In this document: piece by piece, positions 1-6,640 of the stretch
How positions within the stretch are numbered: the stretch's first letter is position 1
Layout: every line of letters begins with the position of its first letter
Assembly (NCBI GenBank): GCA_021767525.1
Contig: JAASTF010000126.1
Coordinates: 1-8,589 of the forward strand
Direction: 5' to 3'
DNA: 8,589 bases
Origin: Paracoccaceae bacterium
Lineage (GTDB): Bacteria; Pseudomonadota; Alphaproteobacteria; Rhodobacterales; Rhodobacteraceae
Position numbers and translations under genes: made by a program
Notes under the pieces: model-generated
Database searches by the model: none
Told to the model about the DNA's origin: nothing
The model's input: the letters and a program-made list of their open reading frames with translations, nothing else

Positions 1-329
1 AGCTGTCGGATTGGGAAAAAGACGTCCTGACCGCGGCCTGCTACGAAGAGCACGCAAACTCCTACGAGGAAGCGGCCGCTCTGAACGGCGAATACCTGCA
101 GCGTCTGATCGACGAACAGGGCGTCGAAGTGCGCAACTTCAACGACGACGTGTGGGACGGCTTCGGCGAAGCGGCCGAGGAAGTGTTCGCCGAAGTGCGC
201 GATCACTCGGACCTGGCCGTGGAAATCGACGACGCGTTCCAGGCCAACCTGCGCGAGGTCGGTAACGCCATGGCGCTGTTCGAAGGTACCTTCGTGAACC
301 AGCGCAACCGGGTGCTGGGCATCGGCTAA
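1..329 (+). CDS. dctP: TRAP transporter substrate-binding protein, DctP/TakP-like (C-terminal part only)
   Basis: This is the 3' end of a gene that begins left of the window. The reading frame starts with the codon at base 3, is open to the edge, and ends at TAA 327-329, giving 108 visible residues. The internal ATG and GTG codons are not its start. The visible part is helical and acidic: an asparagine/tyrosine-rich stretch (CYEEHANSYEEAA), then a segment with a phenylalanine, an acid and a following helix (residues about 45-75), ending near NQRNRVLGIG. This matches the C-terminal helices of TRAP periplasmic binding proteins of the TakP/FcbT1 type, which bind carboxylates or related solutes and deliver them to the membrane subunits. 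The family call rests partly on the two downstream genes, which encode both membrane subunits of such a transporter. The substrate cannot be read from this fragment, because the binding-site residues and the signal peptide lie outside the window. Confidence 0.8.
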   Translation, partial: LSDWEKDVLTAACYEEHANSYEEAAALNGEYLQRLIDEQGVEVRNFNDDVWDGFGEAAEEVFAEVRDHSDLAVEIDDAFQANLREVGNAMALFEGTFVNQRNRVLGIG

Positions 330-356
330 GCCATACGCGTAGCGTTGAAATATCAA

Positions 357-382
357 GGGCGGGGCCAAGGCCCCGCTCTTTT
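357..382 (+). terminator. Intergenic GC hairpin with short T-run between the binding-protein gene and dctQ
   Basis: The inverted repeat GCGGGG (359-364) / CCCCGC (371-376) closes on a CCAAGG loop, and weaker outer pairs extend it to 357-378. TTTT follows at 379-382. It looks like an intrinsic terminator placed inside the TRAP operon, 28 bases after the binding-protein stop. It probably lets only part of the transcription pass into dctQ-dctM, or protects the 3' end of the upstream mRNA. Either would give more binding protein than permease, as TRAP systems need. The T-run is short, so partial termination is more likely than complete. Confidence 0.7.
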
Positions 383-450
383 GCCTAACTACGAACAAGA
401 ACAATCTGTCAGCGCGGCCCGCCCCAAAGCGGCGCCCGACCAACTGCAAC

Positions 451-457
451 AGGTGAG
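451..457 (+). promoter_or_regulatory. Ribosome binding site of dctQ
   Basis: AGGTGAG lies just before the ATG at 461, with the AGG core 7 bases upstream. It supports 461 as the start. No convincing -35/-10 pair was seen between the hairpin at 357-382 and this site, so transcription of dctQ probably comes from upstream read-through. Confidence 0.6.
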
Positions 458-460
458 ACA

Positions 461-1459
461 ATGACCAGCGTCAGCGACCCGACGGACATTGCCCGCACAG
501 GAGAACCGGCCCCCGCCATCCGCATGTTCGGATGGGCGATGCTGGGCGTTCTCGCGGCCTTTCTGATCAACAACATTCTCGTGGTGGCCTTCGGGTTTCC
601 GGGCACGAATGCGCTTCTTTCCGGCGAGGGCGGCGCGGCCGGTCTGGTCCATGCGGCGCTTTTCGTCGTCGCGGTGGCGCTGGCTGTCATATACGTCCTG
701 CGCACGCCCTATAATGCGTTGCGCTGGGACGCCGACCGGATCCACAGGTTCAACTGCTACCTGATCCGCAGCGTGTTCTGGGCGGTTCTTCTGGTGGGCG
801 TGGTCGATGCGACCGTCGCCTTCATGCGCACCGAAGAGCTGTTCTTGTATTTCATGGATGCCGAGCAGGCGCGCTTTTTCGGACGCGCCCGTGACGTGGG
901 CCCTTATATCCACACGCCGCTTGTGGTGCTGGGTTTCGTGATCGGGTTGTTCACGCGCACGCTGGGCTTTCAATGGCTGGCGCTGCTGATCGTCGCGGCC
1001 GAGCTGCTGATCGTGATCTCGCGCTTTGTCTTTTCCTACGAACAGGCGCTGATGGGCGACCTGGTGCGCTATTGGTACGCGGCGCTGTTCTTGTTCGCCT
1101 CGGCCTATACCCTGTTCGACGAAGGGCATGTGCGGGTCGATGTGCTTTATGCCGGCTTTGGCCGCACGACCAAGGGGTTCGTCAACGCGGTGGGGTCGAT
1201 CCTGCTGGGCATGACGACCGCCTGGGTCATCCTGGGTGTCGGGTTCAACGGCAAGCAATCGATCATCAACAGCCCCGTCGCCAATTTCGAGGTCACGCAG
1301 ACCGGCGGTGTGGGCATGTTCGTGAAATACCAGATGGCGGCCTTTCTGGGCATCTTCGCCATCACCATGCTGATCCAGTTCGTCAGCTATCTGTTCGAGG
1401 CCGTGGCCGATTACCGGGGTGAACCGGGCCATCGCGACCACGAAGCCATGACGACGTAA
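461..1459 (+). CDS. dctQ: TRAP transporter small permease subunit, DctQ family, enlarged form
   Basis: This is the small membrane subunit of a TRAP transporter, which together with DctM imports the solute delivered by the periplasmic protein using an ion gradient. At 332 aa it is nearly twice the usual DctQ length (about 160-200 aa, four membrane helices). About eight hydrophobic segments can be seen, near residues 22-45, 60-82, 101-122, 149-167, 170-190, 203-219, 241-262 and 289-312. The DctQ signature lies in the second half: a phenylalanine-rich helix, then YEQALMGDLVRYWYAALFLF (193-212) and HVRVDVLY (223-230). The first 165 residues are therefore an added membrane domain with no recognisable motif. 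The ATG at 461 has a good ribosome binding site, and hydrophobic segments begin soon after it. The stop TAA lies within the ribosome binding site of dctM, so the two are probably translationally coupled. The family call is firm; the substrate is unknown. Confidence 0.88.
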   Translation: MTSVSDPTDIARTGEPAPAIRMFGWAMLGVLAAFLINNILVVAFGFPGTNALLSGEGGAAGLVHAALFVVAVALAVIYVLRTPYNALRWDADRIHRFNCYLIRSVFWAVLLVGVVDATVAFMRTEELFLYFMDAEQARFFGRARDVGPYIHTPLVVLGFVIGLFTRTLGFQWLALLIVAAELLIVISRFVFSYEQALMGDLVRYWYAALFLFASAYTLFDEGHVRVDVLYAGFGRTTKGFVNAVGSILLGMTTAWVILGVGFNGKQSIINSPVANFEVTQTGGVGMFVKYQMAAFLGIFAITMLIQFVSYLFEAVADYRGEPGHRDHEAMTT

Positions 1460-1464
1460 GGGGG
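1457..1464 (+). promoter_or_regulatory. Ribosome binding site of dctM overlapping the dctQ stop codon
   Basis: TAAGGGGG contains the TAA stop of dctQ (1457-1459) and a purine-rich ribosome binding site, 8 bases before the dctM ATG at 1473. Ribosomes finishing dctQ would be well placed to start dctM, which favours balanced amounts of the two membrane subunits. It also fixes the dctM start. Confidence 0.65.
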
Positions 1465-1472
1465 CCTCGCAC

Positions 1473-4118
1473 ATGGAACTCTTTTTCCTGCTTATCCTGG
1501 TCCTGTTGATGGGCACGGCCCTCGGGTCGGGCTATCCGGTGGCCTTTGCCCTGCCCGGCGCGGCCATCATCTCGATCGGTCTTGCGGCCGGCGCGGGGTA
1601 TTTGTTCGCAGGCAATGCCGACGCGTATTTCCACAGCGGCGGGCCATCCGAATGGCTGTCGGCCGGGGTGCTGAACCTTCGAGGCGTCTATTGGGAGGTC
1701 GAGAGGGATACGCTGATTGCGATTCCGCTCTTCATCTTCATGGGCCTGATGCTGCAGCGCTCGAAGATCGCTGAAGACCTGCTGGTGACGATGGCACAGC
1801 TGTTCGGCCCGGTGCCGGGCGGTCTGGGCATCTCGGTGGTGTTCGTGGGCGCGCTTTTGGCGGCGACCACGGGTATCGTCGGCGCCACCGTGGTGGCGAT
1901 GGGCCTGATTTCGCTGCCCGCGATGCTGCGCAACAACTATTCCGCGCCGCTGGCCACGGGCACCATTTCGGCCTCGGGCACGCTGGGGCAGATCATCCCG
2001 CCCTCGATCGTGTTGATCATCCTGGCCGACCAGCTGGCCTCGGCCACCGACCAGGCCTCGACCGCGCGCAAGGCCCTGCACAAGGCCGCCACGGGCGAGA
2101 TTTCGATGCCGTCGGAGTTCGACGTAAGCTCGACCAGCGCCGGCGAGATGTTCCTGGGCGCCTTCGTGCCGGGCATGGTGCTTGTCGGCCTTTACATGGC
2201 CTATATCCTGATCTTCGCTCTGATCCGTCCGAAATCCGCGCCGGCCGTGCATTACGAGGGCAAGTTCGACGGCCGCTTCTGGGTCACCGTCGCACTGACG
2301 CTGATCCCGCCACTGGCACTGATCTTTCTTGTGCTGGGCTCGATCATCGCGGGTATCGCCACGGTGAACCAGGCCGGGGCCGTGGGTGCTGCCGGTGCCC
2401 TGGTGATGGCAGGCTATCGGCTTTACGAGGGTGAGAAGGGCAAATACGTGCCCGCGCTGATGGCAATCGCGGGTATCGCGATCATCAGCTTCGCGCTGTC
2501 GAATTACAGCATGAACGTGAAGGCCGCGACCACCTCTGAGGATTTCACCGGCATCACCATCGGCGCTGTCGGCGCGGTGATCCTGGTGCTTGCCCTGATC
2601 TGGAGCGGGATACGCACCCTGCGCATCGACGGCACGCTGCAAGGCGTGATGCTGGAAACGGCCAAGACCACGTCGCTGGTGTTCATCATCCTTCTGGGTG
2701 CGGCCATGCTGACCGCGGCCTTCCGGGCCTTCGGCGGCGAAGAGCTGGTGCGCGAGTTCCTGAACTCGTTGCCGGGGGGCTTCTGGACCAAGTTCATCAT
2801 CGTGATGGCGGTGATATTTATCCTGGGCTTTTTCCTGGATTTCATCGAAATCGCCGTGGTTGTCGTGCCCATCGTGGCGCCCATCCTGCTGGCCGATCCC
2901 TCGGCCAACATCACCGCCGTGTGGTTGGGTGTCATGATCGGTCTGAACATCCAGACCAGTTTCCTGACGCCACCATTCGGGTTTGCGCTGTTCTATCTGC
3001 GCGGTGTCGCGCCATCCTCGGTGCGGACGTTGCAGATCTACAAGGGCGTGATCCCCTTTATCGCCCTGCAGCTTTTGGCGCTGGGTATCGTCGGGGCCAC
3101 ACCCCAATTGGTGAACTACCTGCCGAACCGCGTCAGCCTGCTGTCCGACTCGGCGCCGCCACCGCGCAACCCGCGCTTCCAGTATTGCCTGGATGCCTAT
3201 TCCGCCGAACAGGCGGCCGATGGGCAGGAAAGGGCCGCGCTGGAGCGGATGCGCGCACAGGATCTGGCCGTGCTGCCGGATGACTTGGCCGACGATCTGG
3301 GCGATGCGCTTGACAGTGCGGACACCGCGCTGACCAGCCTGGACGAGATCGAAACGACCTACGCCGCCGTGCGCGAGGCCGCTGTCGAATTCCGCCCCAA
3401 GCTGGCCAATGTGCGCCGGATCGAGCGGGATATCCGCAACCTGGAGGAAGAGGCCGAAGATCTCGAAACGACGATCCAGCGGATGCGCGACCCGGCCCTG
3501 GCCGACCGCCGCGCCGAGTTGCAAGAGCGTCTGGATCGTGACATCGCCGAGATCGAAGAGCTGCGCGCCACCATCCCCGACAGCTGGCAGGACGACTATG
3601 CCGAGTTCAGCGAGTTGATCAACGCCGAGCTCGCCGCGCGCAACACCTATCGCCGCAATGCCGACAGCGCCTACGAAGACGCCGCCGACGTGCTGGCGGT
3701 GTTGGAAGGCAACGAGGCATTCGCCGCGCTGGAGGCCGAATTGCAAGACCTGCGCCAGGTGATCGAAACGGCAGAACCGGCCGCTGGCGAAGAAACCATC
3801 GACGCCTTCGAGGACCGCCTGGACGAGGTCGCCGGCACCCGTGACATCAAGCGGTCGCTGTCGCGTGCCCGCCGGTCGCTGGGCGATGGCGAGCGCGAAG
3901 AGGCGATGGCCGAGTACGAGGACGCGCTGCAGGCCTATGCCGAGCAGCAAGAGTGGCGCCGCGCCGCTGCGTCCGAGCTGCAAGAGCCGCTATCGGCCTA
4001 TGTGGATGCCATACGCGGGTCGTTGGGCGTGCGTGTGCAGGATACGCTGACCCGTGAGCAGGCCCTGTACCTGGCGCGGTGTCAGTCGGATCACCGCGAT
4101 CTGTCGCTGAACTTCTGA
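1473..4118 (+). CDS. dctM: TRAP transporter large permease subunit, DctM family, with long C-terminal coiled-coil extension
   Basis: This is the large channel-forming subunit of the TRAP transporter and belongs to the ion transporter superfamily of elevator-type carriers. It is 881 aa, against about 425-450 for a typical DctM. Family motifs are clear: DTLIAIPLFIFMGLML (79-94), the first re-entrant proline pair GQIIPPSIVLIILADQ (172-187), VNQAGAVGAAGAL (298-310), and the second half-site QTSFLTPPFGFALFYLRG (494-511). Three additions account for the extra size. The first is a hydrophilic loop at about 190-222. The second is an extra pair of hydrophobic segments at about 327-342 and 361-380. The third is a soluble tail from about residue 551 to 881. 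The tail is rich in Glu, Ala, Arg and Leu. Residues 647, 650, 654, 657, 661, 664, 668 and 671 follow perfect 3-4 hydrophobic spacing, as in a coiled coil; a DPALAD turn at 673-678 is followed by a second helix. C572 and C870 are the only cysteines in the whole protein and bracket the tail. The permease call is firm; the function of the tail is unknown. Confidence 0.92.
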   Translation: MELFFLLILVLLMGTALGSGYPVAFALPGAAIISIGLAAGAGYLFAGNADAYFHSGGPSEWLSAGVLNLRGVYWEVERDTLIAIPLFIFMGLMLQRSKIAEDLLVTMAQLFGPVPGGLGISVVFVGALLAATTGIVGATVVAMGLISLPAMLRNNYSAPLATGTISASGTLGQIIPPSIVLIILADQLASATDQASTARKALHKAATGEISMPSEFDVSSTSAGEMFLGAFVPGMVLVGLYMAYILIFALIRPKSAPAVHYEGKFDGRFWVTVALTLIPPLALIFLVLGSIIAGIATVNQAGAVGAAGALVMAGYRLYEGEKGKYVPALMAIAGIAIISFALSNYSMNVKAATTSEDFTGITIGAVGAVILVLALIWSGIRTLRIDGTLQGVMLETAKTTSLVFIILLGAAMLTAAFRAFGGEELVREFLNSLPGGFWTKFIIVMAVIFILGFFLDFIEIAVVVVPIVAPILLADPSANITAVWLGVMIGLNIQTSFLTPPFGFALFYLRGVAPSSVRTLQIYKGVIPFIALQLLALGIVGATPQLVNYLPNRVSLLSDSAPPPRNPRFQYCLDAYSAEQAADGQERAALERMRAQDLAVLPDDLADDLGDALDSADTALTSLDEIETTYAAVREAAVEFRPKLANVRRIERDIRNLEEEAEDLETTIQRMRDPALADRRAELQERLDRDIAEIEELRATIPDSWQDDYAEFSELINAELAARNTYRRNADSAYEDAADVLAVLEGNEAFAALEAELQDLRQVIETAEPAAGEETIDAFEDRLDEVAGTRDIKRSLSRARRSLGDGEREEAMAEYEDALQAYAEQQEWRRAAASELQEPLSAYVDAIRGSLGVRVQDTLTREQALYLARCQSDHRDLSLNF

Positions 4119-4137
4119 TCGGCGACACGGCATGAAA

Positions 4138-4174
4138 CAAAGCGGGCCCCGCCATGCGGGGCCCGTTTTCGTTT
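4138..4174. terminator. Bidirectional intrinsic terminator between the converging operons
   Basis: CGGGCCCCGC (4143-4152) and GCGGGGCCCG (4156-4165) form a perfect 10-bp stem around a CAT loop. TTTTCGTTT follows on the plus strand, and the AAACAAAG-like sequence before the stem gives a T-rich run on the minus strand. It sits between the dctM stop (4118) and the exonuclease stop (4192), so it can end transcription of both operons. Confidence 0.88.
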
Positions 4175-4191
4175 GGCTGGACGGGCGCCTG

Positions 4192-6249
4192 TCAGTAATC
4201 CTGCGCGCGGCGGATATGGCCCATCCTTTCGCTGGCAGCCATAGCATCGCCCAGGGTGACGATGCCCGCGCCCTCCATCACGTCCAGCATTTTCAGGAAC
4301 ACTTCGGCCGTCGCCGTGGCGTCGCCCAATGCGGTGTGCCGCAACGTAGCCGGTATCTCGATCCCGAACCGCTGGGCCAGCGCGTCCAGCGTATGATTGC
4401 CCGTATGGTCGAAAAGGGCTGCCGACAGCAGCACCGTGCATAGGTAGGGTTGGCGGAAGTCACGGCCGATCTGTGCCTCTTTCAGGCGCAGGAACGCGAT
4501 GTCGAAGGGCGCGTTATGCGCCACCAGGATCGCGCCGTCGCAATAGTCGTGAAAGGCGCGGCCAGCGGTGGCGATATCGGGGGCGTCGGCCACCATCGCA
4601 TCCGTGATCCCGTGCACCTTGGTCGAGGCGGGCGGGATCGCGCGGCCCGGGTTCACCAGCATGTCGAACGCCTCGCCATGGAGGATGCGGCCGTTCACAA
4701 CGCGCAACCCGGCGATCTGCACGATCTCGTCGCCGTTGCGCGGCGAGAGGCCCGTGGTTTCGGTGTCGAACACCACGAATGGCAAGGCGCGCAGCGGGGT
4801 GTCGGCCAGGGCGCCGCCGTCGGACGGGCCGGGCAGGTCGAAATCGTAGAATTCAGGCCGCGAGTCTTGCGGGGCCAGGTCGGGCGCGCGGGCCTGTGCC
4901 AAAGGCAGAACCAGGCGCGGGTCAGCCTCACCCTGCTCGACCCAGATTTCGGTGCGGTGCCCTTCCAGAACGTCGCGGCCGGTATAATGGCCATAGGCGT
5001 TCGCGATATCCTGCCGCGCCCATTCGTCCAGCGCGCCATCTGTCACATCCGGGCCCTGCCATGTCAGGGTCAGCCACAGTTCGGTGCCGCGCGGTTCGGC
5101 GCTCAGATGAATGTCGTGGCGCTTGCCGCCCTCGGCCATGCCACTAACGATACGCGCCAGCAGCGCGCCAATGCCGAACCCGTCGCAGCGCAGGAAGCCG
5201 TCGCTGGGTGTTGTGGTGACCAGCCCCGGCGCGCGTGCAGCCACGGTGGCGAACACGTCCTGCACGGCCACCTCGGACATCGGCCAGTGCCGCGCTGCGA
5301 TGGCGCCATAGGCATCCGCGCCGTCACGCAGGCGGGTGTTCAGCTGCGCCAGCGCCTCGCGCATCGCGGCCTCGAATCCACTGCGTGCGTCGGCGGGCAG
5401 GGCGTCATCGGCCAGAACCTCGACCAGTGCGGAAATGGCGGCGGCCGGGCGGCGCAGCTGTTCCAGCAGGGTGTTGAACAGGTGGTCCCGCTCGGCATGG
5501 GCGGCCAGGTCGTCGGTGGCATCATGCAGGATCACCACATGCCCAACCCGCGCATCGCCCGCATCGACGGCGCTGACCCGGCCCAACAGGAACCGCCCGC
5601 CATCGCCCGTAGCCGTCATGAAAGGTTCGGCGTGGCCCGTGCCGGTGGCGCCGCGCGCGGTCAGTCGGCCAATCGCATCGCGCAGCGGCGCGGCGCGCAG
5701 AAATCCGGTGATCGGGCGATCCAGGCCGACGGGCCCCAACAGGTTTTGCGCCATGCGGTTATAAAGCATGATGCGCAGATCGGGCGTCAGCACGACCGCT
5801 GCATCCGACAGGTCGCGCAACAGCGCCGCCAGCAGCGCCTTGTCGCGGCCCAGCCGCTCGGTTTCCTGCGCGATCACCTGCGCCTGGGCATTGCGAGCCT
5901 GCGCCAGCGCGTCGTGGATGGCCGTGGCCGCCGGCGCCAGTGCCCCAAGGTATCGCGCAGGCGCTGTGTCGATCTGCGCGCCCACATCGGCACGTGCGCG
6001 GGTTTCCAGGTCCGACGCCAGGCCCAGGATCGGCCGCGCCACGTTTTCATCGAAAAGATGCGCCACCCATGCGGCCAGCCCGATCATCCCGAAGCCCGCG
6101 ATCAGCCCGGCGATCACATACCCTTCGACAGGGCCGCCATAGCGGGCGTGACCTACCCACAGCCCCGCCACCAGCAGCGCGACGCCACCCGCGGCCAGCC
6201 CCGCAAAGAACAGCGCAAAGCGCAGGCGCAGGCCCCAGCGTTCAGCCAT
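4192..6249 (-). CDS. Membrane-anchored PAS/degenerate histidine-kinase protein fused to a DEDDh 3'-5' exonuclease
   Basis: This is a 685-aa inner-membrane protein. Two hydrophobic segments (about 11-33 and 43-64) anchor it, followed by a HAMP-like helical region (about 62-115), a PAS-like sensor region (about 144-247; RDLSDAAVVLTPDLRIMLYN at 145-164), a kinase-like region (about 253-450), and a DnaQ-type exonuclease domain (about 490-660). In the kinase dimerisation helix the segment TLLEQLRRPAAAI aligns with the usual HELRTPL box, but Glu263 replaces the phosphorylatable histidine. The ATP-binding part is also poor: the asparagine box is not recognisable. It is therefore probably a pseudokinase. 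The exonuclease, by contrast, keeps all DEDDh residues: D495 and E497 in FDTETTGL, D583 in AHNAPFDIAFL, H638 and D643 in RHTALGDATA. It should cut single-stranded DNA or RNA, or small oligonucleotides, 3' to 5' on the cytoplasmic side of the membrane. Its ATG overlaps the end of the response-regulator gene by 8 bases. The domain calls are firm; the biological role is not known from the sequence. Confidence 0.85.
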   Translation of the reverse strand: MAERWGLRLRFALFFAGLAAGGVALLVAGLWVGHARYGGPVEGYVIAGLIAGFGMIGLAAWVAHLFDENVARPILGLASDLETRARADVGAQIDTAPARYLGALAPAATAIHDALAQARNAQAQVIAQETERLGRDKALLAALLRDLSDAAVVLTPDLRIMLYNRMAQNLLGPVGLDRPITGFLRAAPLRDAIGRLTARGATGTGHAEPFMTATGDGGRFLLGRVSAVDAGDARVGHVVILHDATDDLAAHAERDHLFNTLLEQLRRPAAAISALVEVLADDALPADARSGFEAAMREALAQLNTRLRDGADAYGAIAARHWPMSEVAVQDVFATVAARAPGLVTTTPSDGFLRCDGFGIGALLARIVSGMAEGGKRHDIHLSAEPRGTELWLTLTWQGPDVTDGALDEWARQDIANAYGHYTGRDVLEGHRTEIWVEQGEADPRLVLPLAQARAPDLAPQDSRPEFYDFDLPGPSDGGALADTPLRALPFVVFDTETTGLSPRNGDEIVQIAGLRVVNGRILHGEAFDMLVNPGRAIPPASTKVHGITDAMVADAPDIATAGRAFHDYCDGAILVAHNAPFDIAFLRLKEAQIGRDFRQPYLCTVLLSAALFDHTGNHTLDALAQRFGIEIPATLRHTALGDATATAEVFLKMLDVMEGAGIVTLGDAMAASERMGHIRRAQDY

Positions 6250-6625
6250 CGGCCCGCTCGGCCAAAAGGTGGTCGATCTGCTGGCCCAGCTCGGCCATGT
6301 CGAACGGCTTGGTCAGAAACGCATCGGCCCCCAGCGCCAGCCCCTTGCGCCGCTCGACCGCGCCGCCGCGGGCGGTCATCATCAGTATGCGGGTGCGGGC
6401 CAGCCTTGGCTGCGCGCGGATGGCCTGGCATACCTCGAACCCGGAGCAGCCCGGCAGCGTCACATCCAGCAGAACCAGGTCGGGCGCCTCGTCGGCCACC
6501 GCTGTCAGTGCCGCATCGCCCGAGGCCACGCGCCGCATCCGGTGCCCGCCCTTGCCCACCAGGTATTCCAGTGCCAGGGCGATGTTATCCTCGTCTTCGA
6601 CCAGCAGTATGGATTTCGGGGGCAT
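6242..6625 (-). CDS. Single-domain response regulator (CheY-like receiver)
   Basis: The protein is 127 aa and consists only of a receiver domain, with no DNA-binding or enzymatic output. The acidic pocket E10-D11 (in LLVEDEDN), the phosphoacceptor D54 (LVLLDVTLPG), T84 (MMTA) and K106 (TKPF) are all present, so it should be phosphorylatable. With no output domain it must act by protein-protein contact or as a phosphate relay or sink. The downstream gene overlaps it by 8 bases and has a kinase-like region that lacks the phosphoacceptor histidine. The receiver is thus either phosphorylated by a kinase elsewhere, or it binds the pseudokinase to control the attached exonuclease. The second option is inference from gene order. 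The start is fixed by a strong ribosome binding site 8 bases upstream. Confidence 0.92.
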   Translation of the reverse strand: MPPKSILLVEDEDNIALALEYLVGKGGHRMRRVASGDAALTAVADEAPDLVLLDVTLPGCSGFEVCQAIRAQPRLARTRILMMTARGGAVERRKGLALGADAFLTKPFDMAELGQQIDHLLAERADG

Positions 6626-6633
6626 CGGCCATA

Positions 6634-6640
6634 CTCCTTA
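6634..6640 (-). promoter_or_regulatory. Ribosome binding site of the response regulator, formed partly by the upstream stop codon
   Basis: On the minus strand the sequence TAAGGAG begins with the TAA stop of the two-TM protein (6640-6638) and is a near-ideal ribosome binding site, 8 bases before the response-regulator ATG at 6625. An out-of-frame ATG at 6632-6630 lies too close to this site to be the start. The arrangement suggests translational coupling. Confidence 0.75.

Noticed and set aside
129..131. GTG as the start of a short plus-strand gene ending at 329
   Set aside because: The frame is open to the left edge and the upstream residues continue the same helical TRAP-binding-protein sequence, so this is an internal codon.
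383..450. Possible promoter for dctQ in the intergenic gap
   Set aside because: No spaced -35/-10 pair could be supported by eye, and read-through from the upstream gene is a simpler explanation.
1383..3983. 866-codon open frame on the minus strand opposite dctQ/dctM
   Set aside because: It lies opposite a clear DctM gene. Its translation is rich in His, Arg, Gln and Asp, as expected from antisense of GC-rich codons, and it has no recognisable domain.
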